Shown here piece after piece: positions 46,011-55,532 of a stretch of DNA of 64,000 nucleotides (positions within the stretch are counted from its first letter, which is position 1; every line of letters begins with the position of its first letter). The DNA comes from Bhargavaea cecembensis DSE10 (GTDB taxonomy: Bacteria > Bacillota > Bacilli > Bacillales_A > Planococcaceae). The translations under genes were made by a program, and so were the position numbers. Where the stretch lies: NCBI RefSeq assembly GCF_000348905.1, contig NZ_AOFT01000005.1, positions 62,001 through 126,000 of the forward strand. The letters are read 5' to 3'. The notes under the pieces were generated by a model. The model ran no database searches and had not been told where the DNA came from. It worked only from the letters and a program-made list of their open reading frames with translations.

Positions 46011-47096
46011 TCAGTTCATAATCCCTGTCCGCTTGATTGTTATATTGGCATCGGCCTTGATATCCAGTTCCGAAAAGGTTTCGTTCCAATCGCCTTTTTT
46101 CCAAAGATCCTGATGGAACGCACGCACCTCATACCCGAGTCCGATGGCATCGCTGCCGGTTTCCTGCAGGATTTCCAGCAGGTTCTCCATATCGGCTGTA
46201 ATGTGTTCGGATAATTGCTTTTCGATTTCTTGTATACGATCTTTTTCTAATACCGCACCATGCGGAAACTCTTCGATCTCCACTTCAATGTCATAGGACA
46301 TATTGACCTGGTCCCCTTTGATGTCCCAATTCTTATTGCCGTTTACATATTCGATGGTCATGAAAAATTCTTCGCCTTCCACTTCCACTTCATAAGTCCC
46401 TCTCAGGAACTTGCCCGTGTTTTGCTCCATGATGGCCAGTATCTTGCTTTCGCTGGTGGTGAGCATCGTTCCGGTGGCGGATTTCCCTTTAAACAATGCA
46501 GTTCCCGCAAGTTCCGGATGTCCGGATTCTTCACCGATTTTAAGGACCGGGAGCGCCAGGTCCTTATCCTCGGCAAAAAGCAATGTACAGACTTCCTGAA
46601 GATCGTGGTTCACAGAGAGCGAGTATTCATCGCTCGTCTTCAGCAGGTGTGTAATAAAGTCAGGCACATTACTCCCGATTCCTTTTGTGTTATTTTGAGT
46701 CATGAAAGCTTCCATGTCTCCCTGGACAAGAGCCACATTGCTGGTAAGCCTGTTGCGGGGTGTCCTGTACAAATTATCCAGGGAATCATACAGGTTGTCT
46801 CCTGCAGTTTCCTCAGATATCAATAGAACTTCAAGCTGAGAAATGTCGATGACTTCGCTTGTCCTGACATTGATCTCATTTTTCGCATCGGCAAACGAAT
46901 AACCCTTCGCTTTTGCAGTCAGATACTCAACCTGATCGTCGGTGTGCGAGGGAAATGAGAAATGGATTGTAACATCGCCCTTCTCCCCTTCGATTCCGAT
47001 CAGCGTCACCACCTGAAGGTCGCGGAAGCTTAGCTGGTCCCAGCATCCAGCAAGTAGCGGAATACAGAGCATGAGGCAGATGGTCAACTTGTTCAT
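46011..47096 (-). CDS. Germinant receptor lipoprotein, GerC type (Ger(x)C family)
   Basis: 361 residues with lipobox LLAGC (Cys18) followed by WDQLSFRDL, the family's WD(x)nE/D start. SEVIDISQLEVLLISEE and the C-terminal domain ending NITIKR fit GerC proteins. It anchors on the outer face of the spore inner membrane as the C subunit of a nutrient receptor. Last gene of a gerA-B-C operon; the start overlaps the B-subunit stop. Confidence 0.9.
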   Translation of the reverse strand: MNKLTICLMLCIPLLAGCWDQLSFRDLQVVTLIGIEGEKGDVTIHFSFPSHTDDQVEYLTAKAKGYSFADAKNEINVRTSEVIDISQLEVLLISEETAGDNLYDSLDNLYRTPRNRLTSNVALVQGDMEAFMTQNNTKGIGSNVPDFITHLLKTSDEYSLSVNHDLQEVCTLLFAEDKDLALPVLKIGEESGHPELAGTALFKGKSATGTMLTTSESKILAIMEQNTGKFLRGTYEVEVEGEEFFMTIEYVNGNKNWDIKGDQVNMSYDIEVEIEEFPHGAVLEKDRIQEIEKQLSEHITADMENLLEILQETGSDAIGLGYEVRAFHQDLWKKGDWNETFSELDIKADANITIKRTGIMN

Positions 47097-48127
47097 GCCG
47101 GCTTCCCCCCCCTTTTCTTGCCGAAAACCCTGTTAACCATGATGACCAGAAACGGCAAGGCGACTGCAAAAAAGAGATGGGCATATAAAAGGAGACTGCC
47201 GCTCAGGCGCACGGTCTCTTTGGTCGCCAACCGTGAACCGACAGCCAGAAGCAGGATACAAAACACGGCTGCGTTTCTCGTACGGCGTTTCTTGATTTTT
47301 TCGGGCAGCAGCCGCATGACCGAGAATGCATAAATCCCCATAGCGACAAATGACCAGGCCAGCCAGATATAAACGAACAGCAGATCGAGCCGCTCCATAA
47401 ATGCGACATCCTGGGACTTCAGCATATACATGATCGGTTCAGAGATCAGCTTAAATTCTTCCAATGCAAAATACACCATCGGTATAATCAGCATCTGCAG
47501 AAAAAATAACAGCCAGATGCCGCTGTACACAGCAAGTTTCCACGTACTCAGCTTTCCCGGAACAAATGTTCTCAACAGCAGAAATAGCTCAATTCCGATA
47601 AACGGCAGCTGAGCCTTTATCGAGCCTCTTTGAAGTTCCTGCAGACTGGCTTCTCCTACAGGAAAAAGGTTGGTCCAAACCGCATGATTAATCCCCATAT
47701 AAACGAACAGCATAAACAGCAGAATCATCGGAATCAGGATCACGCCGATGTTGACGGTTGTTTCATCTCGGCTGCTCATCATATAAAAGAGAACAATGAC
47801 GACCAGTGCCATGATGACGATGGCAGGTGTCTTTGGATACGCCCATACATTCAGCGTATATCCGATGTAACCCAGAAAGCTTGCCATGACGAGAAACCAG
47901 TATACCCCATATAAAAATGCGATCGGGCCGCTCCATTTAAAATCCTGATAAAATCGGTTAAACAGCCAAAGATGAGGAAGAATGAGCAGGCCCTGGGCCA
48001 GAAACAGCCACCAGGCATCACGGCCTACAGCGTTGACCATGAGCGACTGGAATGAAACGAACACCGTGCCGGTCATTGCGATAAACAGCATCAGAAACAG
48101 TTGGAGAGATGTGATGTGAAGTTTCAT
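47093..48127 (-). CDS. Germinant receptor permease, GerB type
   Basis: A 344-residue membrane protein with ten hydrophobic segments, of the amino-acid permease-like GerB (spore germination) family. It is the likely germinant-binding subunit. ATGA overlaps on both sides couple it to the A and C subunits. Confidence 0.9.
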   Translation of the reverse strand: MKLHITSLQLFLMLFIAMTGTVFVSFQSLMVNAVGRDAWWLFLAQGLLILPHLWLFNRFYQDFKWSGPIAFLYGVYWFLVMASFLGYIGYTLNVWAYPKTPAIVIMALVVIVLFYMMSSRDETTVNIGVILIPMILLFMLFVYMGINHAVWTNLFPVGEASLQELQRGSIKAQLPFIGIELFLLLRTFVPGKLSTWKLAVYSGIWLLFFLQMLIIPMVYFALEEFKLISEPIMYMLKSQDVAFMERLDLLFVYIWLAWSFVAMGIYAFSVMRLLPEKIKKRRTRNAAVFCILLLAVGSRLATKETVRLSGSLLLYAHLFFAVALPFLVIMVNRVFGKKRGGKPA

Positions 48128-49527
48128 TTCGCCTTCTTACCCCCCAACCGGAAAAATGGCTGCTGCCGGTCCGGCCGGTAGTAGGGAATCCGGAAGAACA
48201 CATCCCTAAAACGGGTTGGATCAAATGGGATCACCGGTGTCAGATACGGCTGCTTCAGAGATGACAGGTTCAGCAAGTGGACAAACAGGATCAGAGTTCC
48301 GATCAGCATACCGAAAAATCCGAATGTGGCAGCCAGGACCATGAACGGAAAGCGGAGCATCCGGATCACCATATTCAGCTCAGGAGACGGGACGACAAAA
48401 CCTGCAATGGCTGTCATCGCGACGACAATCACCATCTGGTTCGAGGCAAGCCCTGCACTCACAATGGCGTCCCCGATCACAATCCCTCCGACAATCGCCA
48501 CGGTCTGCCCGATCGGTTGCGGCAAACGAATGCTCGCCTCTCGGATCAGTTCAATAAACAGCTCCAACAGCAATGCCTCGAACACAGGCGGGTACGGAAT
48601 ATCTTTTACACTGGCCTTGACCTGATTGGTCAGCTCGACGGGAAGGATTTCCGAATGGAAGCTCATTACCGAAATATAAAAAGAAGGCAGCAGGATGGCG
48701 AGGAAAAAAGCCAGCAGCCTGACCATCCTGTAAAAGCTTCCTACAAGCACACGGCTCGTATAGTCATCAGGCGATTCATAAAATGTGAACAGATTCACCG
48801 GTCCAAGCAGAACCGTGGGTGAACTGTCTGTGAAAACCGCAATCTTGCCTTCCAGGAGGTTATATGTGACCCTGTCCGGCCTCTCTGTAGTCAGGAATTG
48901 CGGAAATGGCGACAGGATCCGGTCCTCGATATAATCCTCCAGTTGCCCCGTTGAGTAAAATTCCTTGTAAGGAATTTTTTCCAGCCGGCCGCGGAGTTCC
49001 TGTACGACTTCGGGCGCAGCCTGGTCTGCCAGATAGACGATGTTGATTTTGCTGACCGTTTTCTCCATCTGGAAGCTTTCCACCACCAGATCGGGCCGTT
49101 TCAATTTGTTCCTGAGCAGGCCGACATTTGTATTGAAGTTCTCGACAAAACCCAGATGTGCACCCCGGACGACCTGTTCATTGACCGGTTCATCCGGCGA
49201 CCGTTCAGTGACCTTGACAGCCTTGATTTCAAGCATGAGGTTGGATTCGGAAAAAATCAGAACAGCGCTGCCTTCACAAATGGCTGCAACGAGCCTTTCC
49301 TTGTGAAAGGCTTCGACTGACGTGGAGGCACTGCTGCCCCATCCGTTCGTGCCTTGCTCCACCCTTTCCTCGAGAAGCCTCAGTTGCCTGCCCACCATCT
49401 CGGCATCAATCATTGTCGAGTAAAAGCAAAGAAAGGCTTTCACGCCGGCCACTTCGACTTCTTTCACTATAAAATCAGCGGAGTTTTTAAATTCATTTTT
49501 TATGATCTGCATCGTTTGACCGTCCAT
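48124..49527 (-). CDS. Germinant receptor subunit A (GerA/SpoVAF family)
   Basis: 467 residues: a soluble N-terminal region (about 1-230), then five hydrophobic helices. PYPPVFEALLLELFIELIREASIRLP and GDAIVSAGLASNQMVIVVAMTAI are hallmark GerA segments. ATG 49527 is preferred; the in-frame GTG at 49539 abuts the ribosome-binding site. First gene of the operon, behind a sigma-G-like promoter. Confidence 0.92.
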   Translation of the reverse strand: MDGQTMQIIKNEFKNSADFIVKEVEVAGVKAFLCFYSTMIDAEMVGRQLRLLEERVEQGTNGWGSSASTSVEAFHKERLVAAICEGSAVLIFSESNLMLEIKAVKVTERSPDEPVNEQVVRGAHLGFVENFNTNVGLLRNKLKRPDLVVESFQMEKTVSKINIVYLADQAAPEVVQELRGRLEKIPYKEFYSTGQLEDYIEDRILSPFPQFLTTERPDRVTYNLLEGKIAVFTDSSPTVLLGPVNLFTFYESPDDYTSRVLVGSFYRMVRLLAFFLAILLPSFYISVMSFHSEILPVELTNQVKASVKDIPYPPVFEALLLELFIELIREASIRLPQPIGQTVAIVGGIVIGDAIVSAGLASNQMVIVVAMTAIAGFVVPSPELNMVIRMLRFPFMVLAATFGFFGMLIGTLILFVHLLNLSSLKQPYLTPVIPFDPTRFRDVFFRIPYYRPDRQQPFFRLGGKKAK

Positions 49528-49549
49528 GAATCGAATCACCCCTTCCCGT

Positions 49550-49581
49550 CAGTATCAGCCGCGGGAATATCGTTTTATTCA
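49550..49581 (-). promoter_or_regulatory. Sigma-G-like promoter of the ger operon
   Basis: Minus strand: TGAATAA (49581-49575), an 18-bp spacer, and GATACTG (49556-49550). Compare the forespore sigma-G pattern TGAATAA-N18-CATACTA: the -35 is perfect and the -10 matches 5 of 7. The predicted start is very close to the ribosome-binding site, which is a caution. Confidence 0.5.
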
Positions 49582-49617
49582 CAATCCTGTACGGGCCATC
49601 CGAACCGTTGCGGCACA

Positions 49618-49649
49618 AGAAAAAGAGCACCCCGGCCAGGGTGCTCTTT
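49618..49649 (-). terminator. Terminator of the CAP-domain gene
   Basis: Minus strand AAAGAGCACCC-TGGCCG-GGGTGCTCTTT then TTCTTG. Confidence 0.88.
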
Positions 49650-49657
49650 CTGTGTCA

Positions 49658-50530
49658 TTATTTCTGGATGAACATCTGTGTCCAGTAGTGTCCATTCGAG
49701 TCATAGCCGATCCCGATGTGCGTGAATTCAGGAGTCAGGATGTTCTGGCGGTGGCCAGGCGATTCCATCCAGCCTTTCACGACTTCTTCAGGCGTCCGCT
49801 GACCCATGGCGATGTTCTCAGCGGCTTTTTTGTAGCTGATGCCGGCTGCTTTCATCTGGTCGAACGGGGAGCCATGGACCGGGCTGGTGTGCGAGAAGTA
49901 ATTGTTCTGGCGCATGTCTGCGGATTTTACACGTGCCGCATCCATCAGCTTGGCATCTGCAGCCAGCGGCTGGAGGCCGGCTTTGGCACGTTCTGCGTTT
50001 GTCAGGTCAAGGACTTTCTGTTCAACTGCGCTCAGGCCGGCAGTCTGCTGTGGTGCTTGCTCAGTCGGCTCGGCAGATGGCTGGGACGGTTGCTGAGGAG
50101 CAGGTGCCGGGGCAGGTGCCGCAGGCTTTTCCGCTACCGGCTTTTGCTCTGCAGGTTTTTCAGGAGCCGGTGCAGGCTTTTCCTCTTTAGGCTGTTCCGG
50201 TGCCGGAGCCGGGGCAGGTTTTGGCTGTTCCGGTTTTTCCTCTTTTGCAGGGGCTTCCGGCTTGTCTGTTTCCGGCTTTTCCTCAGCTTGCACCGGAAGT
50301 TTGATGCCGTACTCTTTCAGGACTTTTTGGATTAGGCTTTGGATGTCCAGCTTGGACAAGTCTTCGCTGTTCAGGCGGATGACTTCCCCGGCTACATATG
50401 TATGCACGGACACACCTTCCACGTTGATCTTCTGGAATTGTTCGTTTTCAGTTGTCTGCTGTGCTTGCGCAGTGATGCCCGGCGTCAGAAGCGCCGCGCT
50501 CATAGCGAGAACGGAAATCGTTTTTTTCAT
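49658..50530 (-). CDS. Secreted CAP/SCP-domain protein (YkwD-like)
   Basis: 290 residues. Signal peptide (MKKTISVLAMSAALLTPGITAQA), a short domain of about 60 residues, a long proline/alanine/glutamate/lysine-rich linker (about 80-165), and a C-terminal CAP domain with LTNAERAKAGLQPL, HTSPVHGSPFDQM, GWMESPGHRQNILTPEFTHIGIG. This matches B. subtilis YkwD-type spore/cell-wall CAP proteins. ATG 50530 follows GGGAGGA. The biochemical role of bacterial CAP proteins is unknown. Confidence 0.9.
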   Translation of the reverse strand: MKKTISVLAMSAALLTPGITAQAQQTTENEQFQKINVEGVSVHTYVAGEVIRLNSEDLSKLDIQSLIQKVLKEYGIKLPVQAEEKPETDKPEAPAKEEKPEQPKPAPAPAPEQPKEEKPAPAPEKPAEQKPVAEKPAAPAPAPAPQQPSQPSAEPTEQAPQQTAGLSAVEQKVLDLTNAERAKAGLQPLAADAKLMDAARVKSADMRQNNYFSHTSPVHGSPFDQMKAAGISYKKAAENIAMGQRTPEEVVKGWMESPGHRQNILTPEFTHIGIGYDSNGHYWTQMFIQK

Positions 50531-50631
50531 TCTCAATTCCTCCCTTCGGCACCATCGTACACGAAGGCAGGGATGCATATCGTTCCAGCACTTTCCTCCA
50601 TGACCAGCCATCCCCCCGGCCTATGAAAATA

Positions 50632-50677
50632 GGCGTCCCGCCAATTGATTCATAGGAAATCTCTAGCAGGACGCCCG
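50632..50677 (-). terminator. Possible terminator of the GTPase/87-residue gene pair
   Basis: GGCGTCC (50632-50638) pairs with GGACGCC (50669-50675), with an inner CGC/GC(A)G pairing; the minus-strand exit is TATTTTC. The loop is long, so this is a weak call. Confidence 0.45.
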
Positions 50678-50704
50678 ACTATTTCATTTTATGTGCTGTT
50701 GACA

Positions 50705-50959
50705 TCAGTGCATCAGGGACCGGTAAAAGCCGATCAGGATTTCCTGATCTTCATCAGGGAGTGCAGAAGTGCGGATACGTTCCTGAATCTCCGCAAACTT
50801 GGCCTCACGGGTTTTTCTCAGTCTGGGATGGGTCAGCCTGTCCGCCAGCTCATCTTCGGCAAGAGAGCGGATTTCCGGGACGGACGATGCCTGCAGTGCG
50901 GCCGCCCTCCCCTTCCACAGCTTCCGGTACACCGAGATCAGGCGCTCCTGGTCATTCAT
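50705..50959 (-). CDS. Uncharacterised helical protein
   Basis: 84 residues (MNDQERLISVYRKLWKGRAA...), predicted mostly helical and charged, no membrane segment. ATG 50959 overlaps the end of the upstream GTPase gene, so the two are coupled. I do not recognise the family. Confidence 0.6.
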   Translation of the reverse strand: MNDQERLISVYRKLWKGRAAALQASSVPEIRSLAEDELADRLTHPRLRKTREAKFAEIQERIRTSALPDEDQEILIGFYRSLMH

Positions 50960-51851
50960 CGCCTGCACCCGGCACGCGTATTCCGGAGAGCCCTTCCCCG
51001 ATCAGGACGAGGTTTGCCGGCATGTTCATGTATTCAGGAATCCACTGGACCATCCCGTACGCATATTGGAACAGAGAGGGATACTTTTTCCCTTCCAGTG
51101 GTACATAGCCTTTCATCCGGTACACCGTCTCAGGCAGTGTCCGGATCCAATCCTCGAAATGATCACGGCTGACCGGTCTGCTGAATGTCACAAGACGTGT
51201 GCCGATCGGGAGATGGCTTCCGATGCCCGCCTTTTGTACAGAGGTTCCGGACGGCTGTTGTGCCATGCTTCGGAGTGCCGAAAGCGGCACCCTGCTGTTT
51301 ACGGTTTCAACGATCCGGGCACCGGGGTTCAGCGATTGGATGCCCATGACGGCTTCCGCCTTCCCGGAATCCGTGAGCAGGTCGCTTTTGTTCAGCAGGA
51401 TGAACCCGGCATGACGGATCTGCTCAATAAACAGCATGCGGACCTGTGGCGTCATGCTGTCCGAGGCAAGGTAACGCTTTCCGTCCGCCACGGTGACGAT
51501 TCCCTTCACATCTAGCTTGTCGCCGAACAGCGGTGAATGGACGGCATCGAGAACTTCCACGGGATGGGCTGCCCCGGTCGTTTCGATGAAAATGATATCG
51601 ACATTTTCATGGAGAAGGGCCTGCATCTGGGACTCGGTCTTTTCTGAGCCTGTGCAGCAGATGCACCCGTTCAGGATTTCCTTTAAAGGAACGCCATCTT
51701 GCACTGCGTCCGAATCAAATGCCAGTTCACCGAGCTCATTCATGATGACGCCCGGTTTCAGCCCTTCTTCTTTTGCCTGCCGGATCAGCCACGTCAGCAT
51801 GGAGGTTTTTCCGCTCCCGAGAAAGCCGCTCAGGATAAATACTTCGGTCAT
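50952..51851 (-). CDS. G3E GTPase of the COG0523/CobW family
   Basis: 299 residues. Walker A GFLGSGKTS (9-17), the metal-binding CICC motif (Cys63-Cys66) in LNGCICCTGSE, LLNKSDLL as the NKxD base-recognition motif, and a C-terminal CobW domain (about 200-290). COG0523 proteins are GTP-driven metal chaperones, often for zinc. ATG 51851 follows AAAGGATG. It overlaps the downstream small gene. No Zur-like site is obvious upstream. Confidence 0.9.
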   Translation of the reverse strand: MTEVFILSGFLGSGKTSMLTWLIRQAKEEGLKPGVIMNELGELAFDSDAVQDGVPLKEILNGCICCTGSEKTESQMQALLHENVDIIFIETTGAAHPVEVLDAVHSPLFGDKLDVKGIVTVADGKRYLASDSMTPQVRMLFIEQIRHAGFILLNKSDLLTDSGKAEAVMGIQSLNPGARIVETVNSRVPLSALRSMAQQPSGTSVQKAGIGSHLPIGTRLVTFSRPVSRDHFEDWIRTLPETVYRMKGYVPLEGKKYPSLFQYAYGMVQWIPEYMNMPANLVLIGEGLSGIRVPGAGDE

Positions 51852-51907
51852 GTCAGTCATCCTTTCAATGAAACGGGCGGAATCCAAATGGACTCCGCCC
51901 GCCGCAA

Positions 51908-53398
51908 TCATTTCAGTTGTTCATGGAGAATCTCCGACGCTTTCTTCAGCATCGGATCATCGGTCTCGATCTTTTCCCGGAGCTTGTCCATGAGGGCGAA
52001 TGTGGTATCCCCTTCAAGGACGCCGCTTTCCTCGAGGCCGGCGTCCGCCTGGAGGCCGCGGACCGCTTCTGCCGTCGCTTCATCAAAGACGCCATCCGCT
52101 TCCCCCGGATCGTGTCCGACCGCTTCCAGCATCTGCTCGGCGGAAAGGATCGTCATTGACGTATCCCCGTCCTGCATCGGCGTTTTCGGATCGATATACG
52201 GAAGCTTCACGTACTCGGGATAGGCGACAGGATCCGTCGGCTCGATCCCTTTTTCGTGGATCCAGTTGCCGTCAGGCGTCAGCCATTTGGCGGTGGTCAG
52301 TTTCAGGTTGGAGCCGTCCTGGAAGTCCTGCGGCGATTGGACAGTGCCTTTGCCGAACGATTTCTCGCCGACGCTCCGGATGCCTGCGGACTCCATCAGC
52401 GCGCCCGCCAGGATTTCGGATGCAGAGGCGCTGCCGCCGTCAATCAGCAGGACGACCGGCATCTTCACTTTGGTCCCTCCGGACGCATAGGTGATCTGCG
52501 GCTTCTTGCCCTTTTCCTCGATCTGGAACAGGCCCTCGCCCTCTTCGACGAAGAGGTTAGAGATCTCGATCGCAGTACTGAGGAGTCCGCCGGGGTTCTG
52601 CCGGACGTCGATCGCCATTGCCTTCATGCCCTCTTTCTCCATGGCTTCAATGGCTTCCAGCAGCTCATCGAATGTGTTTTCCGAGAAGCTGGTGATCTGG
52701 ATGTGGGCGACTTCATCGTCCGCCATCTCGGCATAGACGGTTTCAATCGGGATGACGTCACGTGTGATGGTCACATCAATCGGTTCTTCCAGTCCCGCAC
52801 GCTCAATCTGGAGGGTGACGTCCGTTCCTTTCTCGCCGCGGATCAGCGTCACCGCCTCGGTCGAGGACTTGCCCTGGAGGCTCTCGCCGTCCACGGACAG
52901 GATCACGTCATCCGGCTGCAGATGCGCTTTTTCCGCAGGGGAATTCTTGATCGGCGAAACGATCATGATCTTGCCGTTCCGCTCCTGGATTTCCGCACCG
53001 ATGCCCTCAAAGCTTGAGGAGATGCTTTCGTTCAGGTGCTGGGCTTCCGTCTGGTCCAGATAATCGGAATAAGGATCGCCCAATGCATCGACCATGCCGT
53101 TGATCGCGCCGTTCACGAGCTCTTCGTCTGTTACATCCTCAAAATACTGCTCTTTCACTGCGTCATATGCATCATAAAGCTTGTCGAACTCGCCCCGGTC
53201 GGATTTCGGCGAGACCACCTCGACCACTTTGTCCTCTCCGACCGTCAGTGCGAAGAATGTCACGCCTGCCGTCAGGAGGACGAGGCCGAACATGAGCATC
53301 AGAAGGAAAAACGGCTTGATGCGCAGGTAACGCCCCGCGGGTGCCTGCTGTTTTTCCTCCGGACTGTCACTGTTCCGGCTGTTATTGTTTTCATCCAT
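51908..53398 (-). CDS. ctpA: S41-family carboxy-terminal processing protease
   Basis: 496 residues: charged N-terminus, one membrane anchor (about 28-52), PDZ domain (about 120-205), S41 protease domain, and a C-terminal peptidoglycan-binding domain (about 415-480). The catalytic Ser325 lies in GGSASASE, Lys350 in FGKGTVQ and Gln354 four residues later, as in CtpB. The neighbourhood with deoD resembles that of B. subtilis CtpA. It cleaves extracytoplasmic proteins. Confidence 0.9.
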   Translation of the reverse strand: MDENNNSRNSDSPEEKQQAPAGRYLRIKPFFLLMLMFGLVLLTAGVTFFALTVGEDKVVEVVSPKSDRGEFDKLYDAYDAVKEQYFEDVTDEELVNGAINGMVDALGDPYSDYLDQTEAQHLNESISSSFEGIGAEIQERNGKIMIVSPIKNSPAEKAHLQPDDVILSVDGESLQGKSSTEAVTLIRGEKGTDVTLQIERAGLEEPIDVTITRDVIPIETVYAEMADDEVAHIQITSFSENTFDELLEAIEAMEKEGMKAMAIDVRQNPGGLLSTAIEISNLFVEEGEGLFQIEEKGKKPQITYASGGTKVKMPVVLLIDGGSASASEILAGALMESAGIRSVGEKSFGKGTVQSPQDFQDGSNLKLTTAKWLTPDGNWIHEKGIEPTDPVAYPEYVKLPYIDPKTPMQDGDTSMTILSAEQMLEAVGHDPGEADGVFDEATAEAVRGLQADAGLEESGVLEGDTTFALMDKLREKIETDDPMLKKASEILHEQLK

Positions 53399-53455
53399 GT
53401 TGTTTCACCACTTTCAACCGAAGGCCCGCTGCCGATGCGGCAGGCCGATATGCGG

Positions 53456-53483
53456 AAAAGACTGCCACCGTCCGATGGCAGTC
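53456..53483 (-). terminator. Terminator of deoD
   Basis: Minus strand GACTGCCA-N8-TGGCAGTC followed by TTTTCC. Confidence 0.82.
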
Positions 53484-53491
53484 AGTCCGGG

Positions 53492-54196
53492 TCATTCCTG
53501 GATGGCCGCATCGAGGGCGACTTCGATCATGTCGTTGAATGTCGTCTGCCGCTCCTCGGAGGATGTTGCTTCGCCAGTCAGGATATGGTCGCTCACCGTC
53601 AGGACGGAAAGCGCCTGGCGGCCGAACTTCGCAGCGAGCGTATAAAGTGCTGCCGATTCCATTTCCACTGCCAGCACGCCGTAGTCCGCATATTTTTTGT
53701 GATCGGAATCCTCACTGTAGAAGAGATCTTCCGTAAAGACATTGCCGACTTTCAGGTTCAGCCCTTTTTCACGGCCTGTTTCGTAAGCTTTCAGCAGGAG
53801 ATCGAAATCTGCCGTCGGTGCATAATCCATTCCCTTAAAGGTGATCTCGTTAAATTTGGAGTTCGTGGACGCGCTTTGGGCGATGATGACGTCACGGACC
53901 TTTACGTCCTTCTGGATCGCGCCGCATGTGCCGACACGGATCAGCTTCTGTACATCATACTCCTGCATCAGTTCAGTGATGTAGATGGAGATTGACGGTA
54001 TGCCCATCCCTGTACCCATTACGGAAACCCGCTTTCCTTTATAGGTTCCCGTATAGCCGAACATGTTCCGGACTTCATTGAACTGCACGACATCTTCCAG
54101 GAATGTTTCTGCAATGTACTTCGCACGGAGCGGATCGCCCGGCAGTAGGATTGTGTCGGCAATTTCGCCTTTTTTTGCATTAATGTGGATACTCAT
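53492..54196 (-). CDS. deoD: Purine-nucleoside phosphorylase, DeoD type
   Basis: 234 residues. It phosphorolyses purine (deoxy)nucleosides in salvage. [28 protein letters not shown] is the classical DeoD start; [25 protein letters not shown] and [13 protein letters not shown] are signature segments, and SDHILTGE carries the catalytic aspartate. ATG 54196 is set by this N-terminus although the ribosome-binding site is weak. Confidence 0.96.
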   Translation of the reverse strand: MSIHINAKKGEIADTILLPGDPLRAKYIAETFLEDVVQFNEVRNMFGYTGTYKGKRVSVMGTGMGIPSISIYITELMQEYDVQKLIRVGTCGAIQKDVKVRDVIIAQSASTNSKFNEITFKGMDYAPTADFDLLLKAYETGREKGLNLKVGNVFTEDLFYSEDSDHKKYADYGVLAVEMESAALYTLAAKFGRQALSVLTVSDHILTGEATSSEERQTTFNDMIEVALDAAIQE

Positions 54197-54296
54197 CTGA
54201 CTAAACCCCGCTTTCACAAATTCTTTTCCATCATATCGTGTTTTGGGACCGCCCGCAATCACAACACCGGCGCCCGTCATAAACGGACGCCAGTTC

Positions 54297-54515
54297 TCAG
54301 TCGCTCTCCATGTATTCTTCCCACAATTCATCAAAAACACGCGATGGCATGTCCGGGTCCGCCCGCTCTTCAAGATAGCGGGACAGCGGGTCGAATCCGG
54401 TTTCCGTCTTCGGGAACTCATGGTCCAGAAAAGCCGCTTCCGCGAATAACGCACGCGGATCGCTTTTCTGGCCTCCCCTGTGGGACATGAGGTATTGATA
54501 GAATGTCCGCCTCAC
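54297..54515 (-). CDS. yozE: YozE family protein (UPF0346)
   Basis: 72 residues. [32 protein letters not shown] and VFDELWEEY match the YozE SAM-like fold family. GTG 54515 (MRRTFYQYL) is preferred over the ATG at 54533 because family members start here and GGAAGGCGGTG precedes it. Function unknown; possibly nucleic-acid binding. Confidence 0.83.
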   Translation of the reverse strand: MRRTFYQYLMSHRGGQKSDPRALFAEAAFLDHEFPKTETGFDPLSRYLEERADPDMPSRVFDELWEEYMESD

Positions 54516-54561
54516 CGGAACACCGCCTTCCAAATAGGTTCATAAACTGCCGGATACAGGC

Positions 54562-54993
54562 TTACTCACCGAACAGCTTCAGATAATCACCGTAGCCTTC
54601 CTCTTCCAGCTTGTCCTTCGGCACGAATCGGAGGGCTGCGGAATTGATGCAGTAACGCAGCCCGCCCGCTTCTCTCGGGCCGTCAGGAAAGACGTGGCCG
54701 AGGTGGGAGTCTGCAGTTTTGCTCCGGACTTCCGTGCGGCGCATTCCATAGCTCGTATCAAAGTGTTCCGTGACTTCAGTGTCCTCGATCGGTTTCGTAA
54801 AGCTCGGCCACCCGCACCCCGCATCGTACTTGTCTTTTGATGAGAAGAGCGGCTTGCCCGAGACGATGTCGACATAAATCCCTTCATCGAAATGGGCATC
54901 GTATTCATTCTGGAACGGCGGCTCGGTGCCGTTTTCCTGGGTGACTTTATACTGCATCGGCGTCAGTTTCTGCTTCAGATCTTCTTTGTTCAT
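54562..54993 (-). CDS. msrB: Peptide methionine-R-sulfoxide reductase MsrB
   Basis: 143 residues repairing the R epimer of methionine sulfoxide. The catalytic cysteine is in [20 protein letters not shown] and [12 protein letters not shown] are family motifs. ATG 54993 follows GGGAGGAG, 4 bp after the msrA stop, so msrA and msrB are co-transcribed. Confidence 0.96.
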   Translation of the reverse strand: MNKEDLKQKLTPMQYKVTQENGTEPPFQNEYDAHFDEGIYVDIVSGKPLFSSKDKYDAGCGWPSFTKPIEDTEVTEHFDTSYGMRRTEVRSKTADSHLGHVFPDGPREAGGLRYCINSAALRFVPKDKLEEEGYGDYLKLFGE

Positions 54994-54997
54994 CCTG

Positions 54998-55522
54998 TCA
55001 CTCCTCCCACATGGTTTCCTGGAATGCTTTTCTTCCCGAACCCGCAAAATAGCGGTTGTAATGGGCCGGGTTCTTCATGTAGTAATCCTGGTGTTCTTCT
55101 TCTGCCGGATAAAATTCTTTGGCCGGGAGAATCCTGACTGCAATCGGTCCGTCAAACCGCCCCGAAGCCTCCAGCTCTTCCTTGGACTGCTCGGCGGCTG
55201 CCTTCTGTTCGTCATCGTGATAGAAGATCGCGGTCCTGTACGAATCCCCGCGGTCGAAAAACTGGCCGCCTGGATCGGTCGGATCGATCTGCCGCCAAAA
55301 AATCCCCAGCAGCTCACGATACGAAATGATGTCCGGGTCAAACGTGATTTCGACCGCCTCATAGTGGCCCGTCGTCTCCGAACAAACCTGCCTGTAGGTC
55401 GGATTCGGCACATGCCCGCCGGTGTAGCCCGACACGACCGATTCCACGCCCTCATATTTATGGAACGGCTTCACCATACACCAGAAGCAGCCCCCTGCAA
55501 ATGTCGCTTTTTCGGTTGCCAT
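54998..55522 (-). CDS. msrA: Peptide methionine-S-sulfoxide reductase MsrA (second copy)
   Basis: 174 residues; active site GGCFWC with Cys12, plus [13 protein letters not shown] and [22 protein letters not shown]. It is clearly related to the copy at 29284 but diverged, so not a recent duplication. ATG 55522 follows AGGAGG. It lies upstream of msrB as in B. subtilis. Confidence 0.96.
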   Translation of the reverse strand: MATEKATFAGGCFWCMVKPFHKYEGVESVVSGYTGGHVPNPTYRQVCSETTGHYEAVEITFDPDIISYRELLGIFWRQIDPTDPGGQFFDRGDSYRTAIFYHDDEQKAAAEQSKEELEASGRFDGPIAVRILPAKEFYPAEEEHQDYYMKNPAHYNRYFAGSGRKAFQETMWEE

Positions 55523-55532
55523 GCGATGCCTC

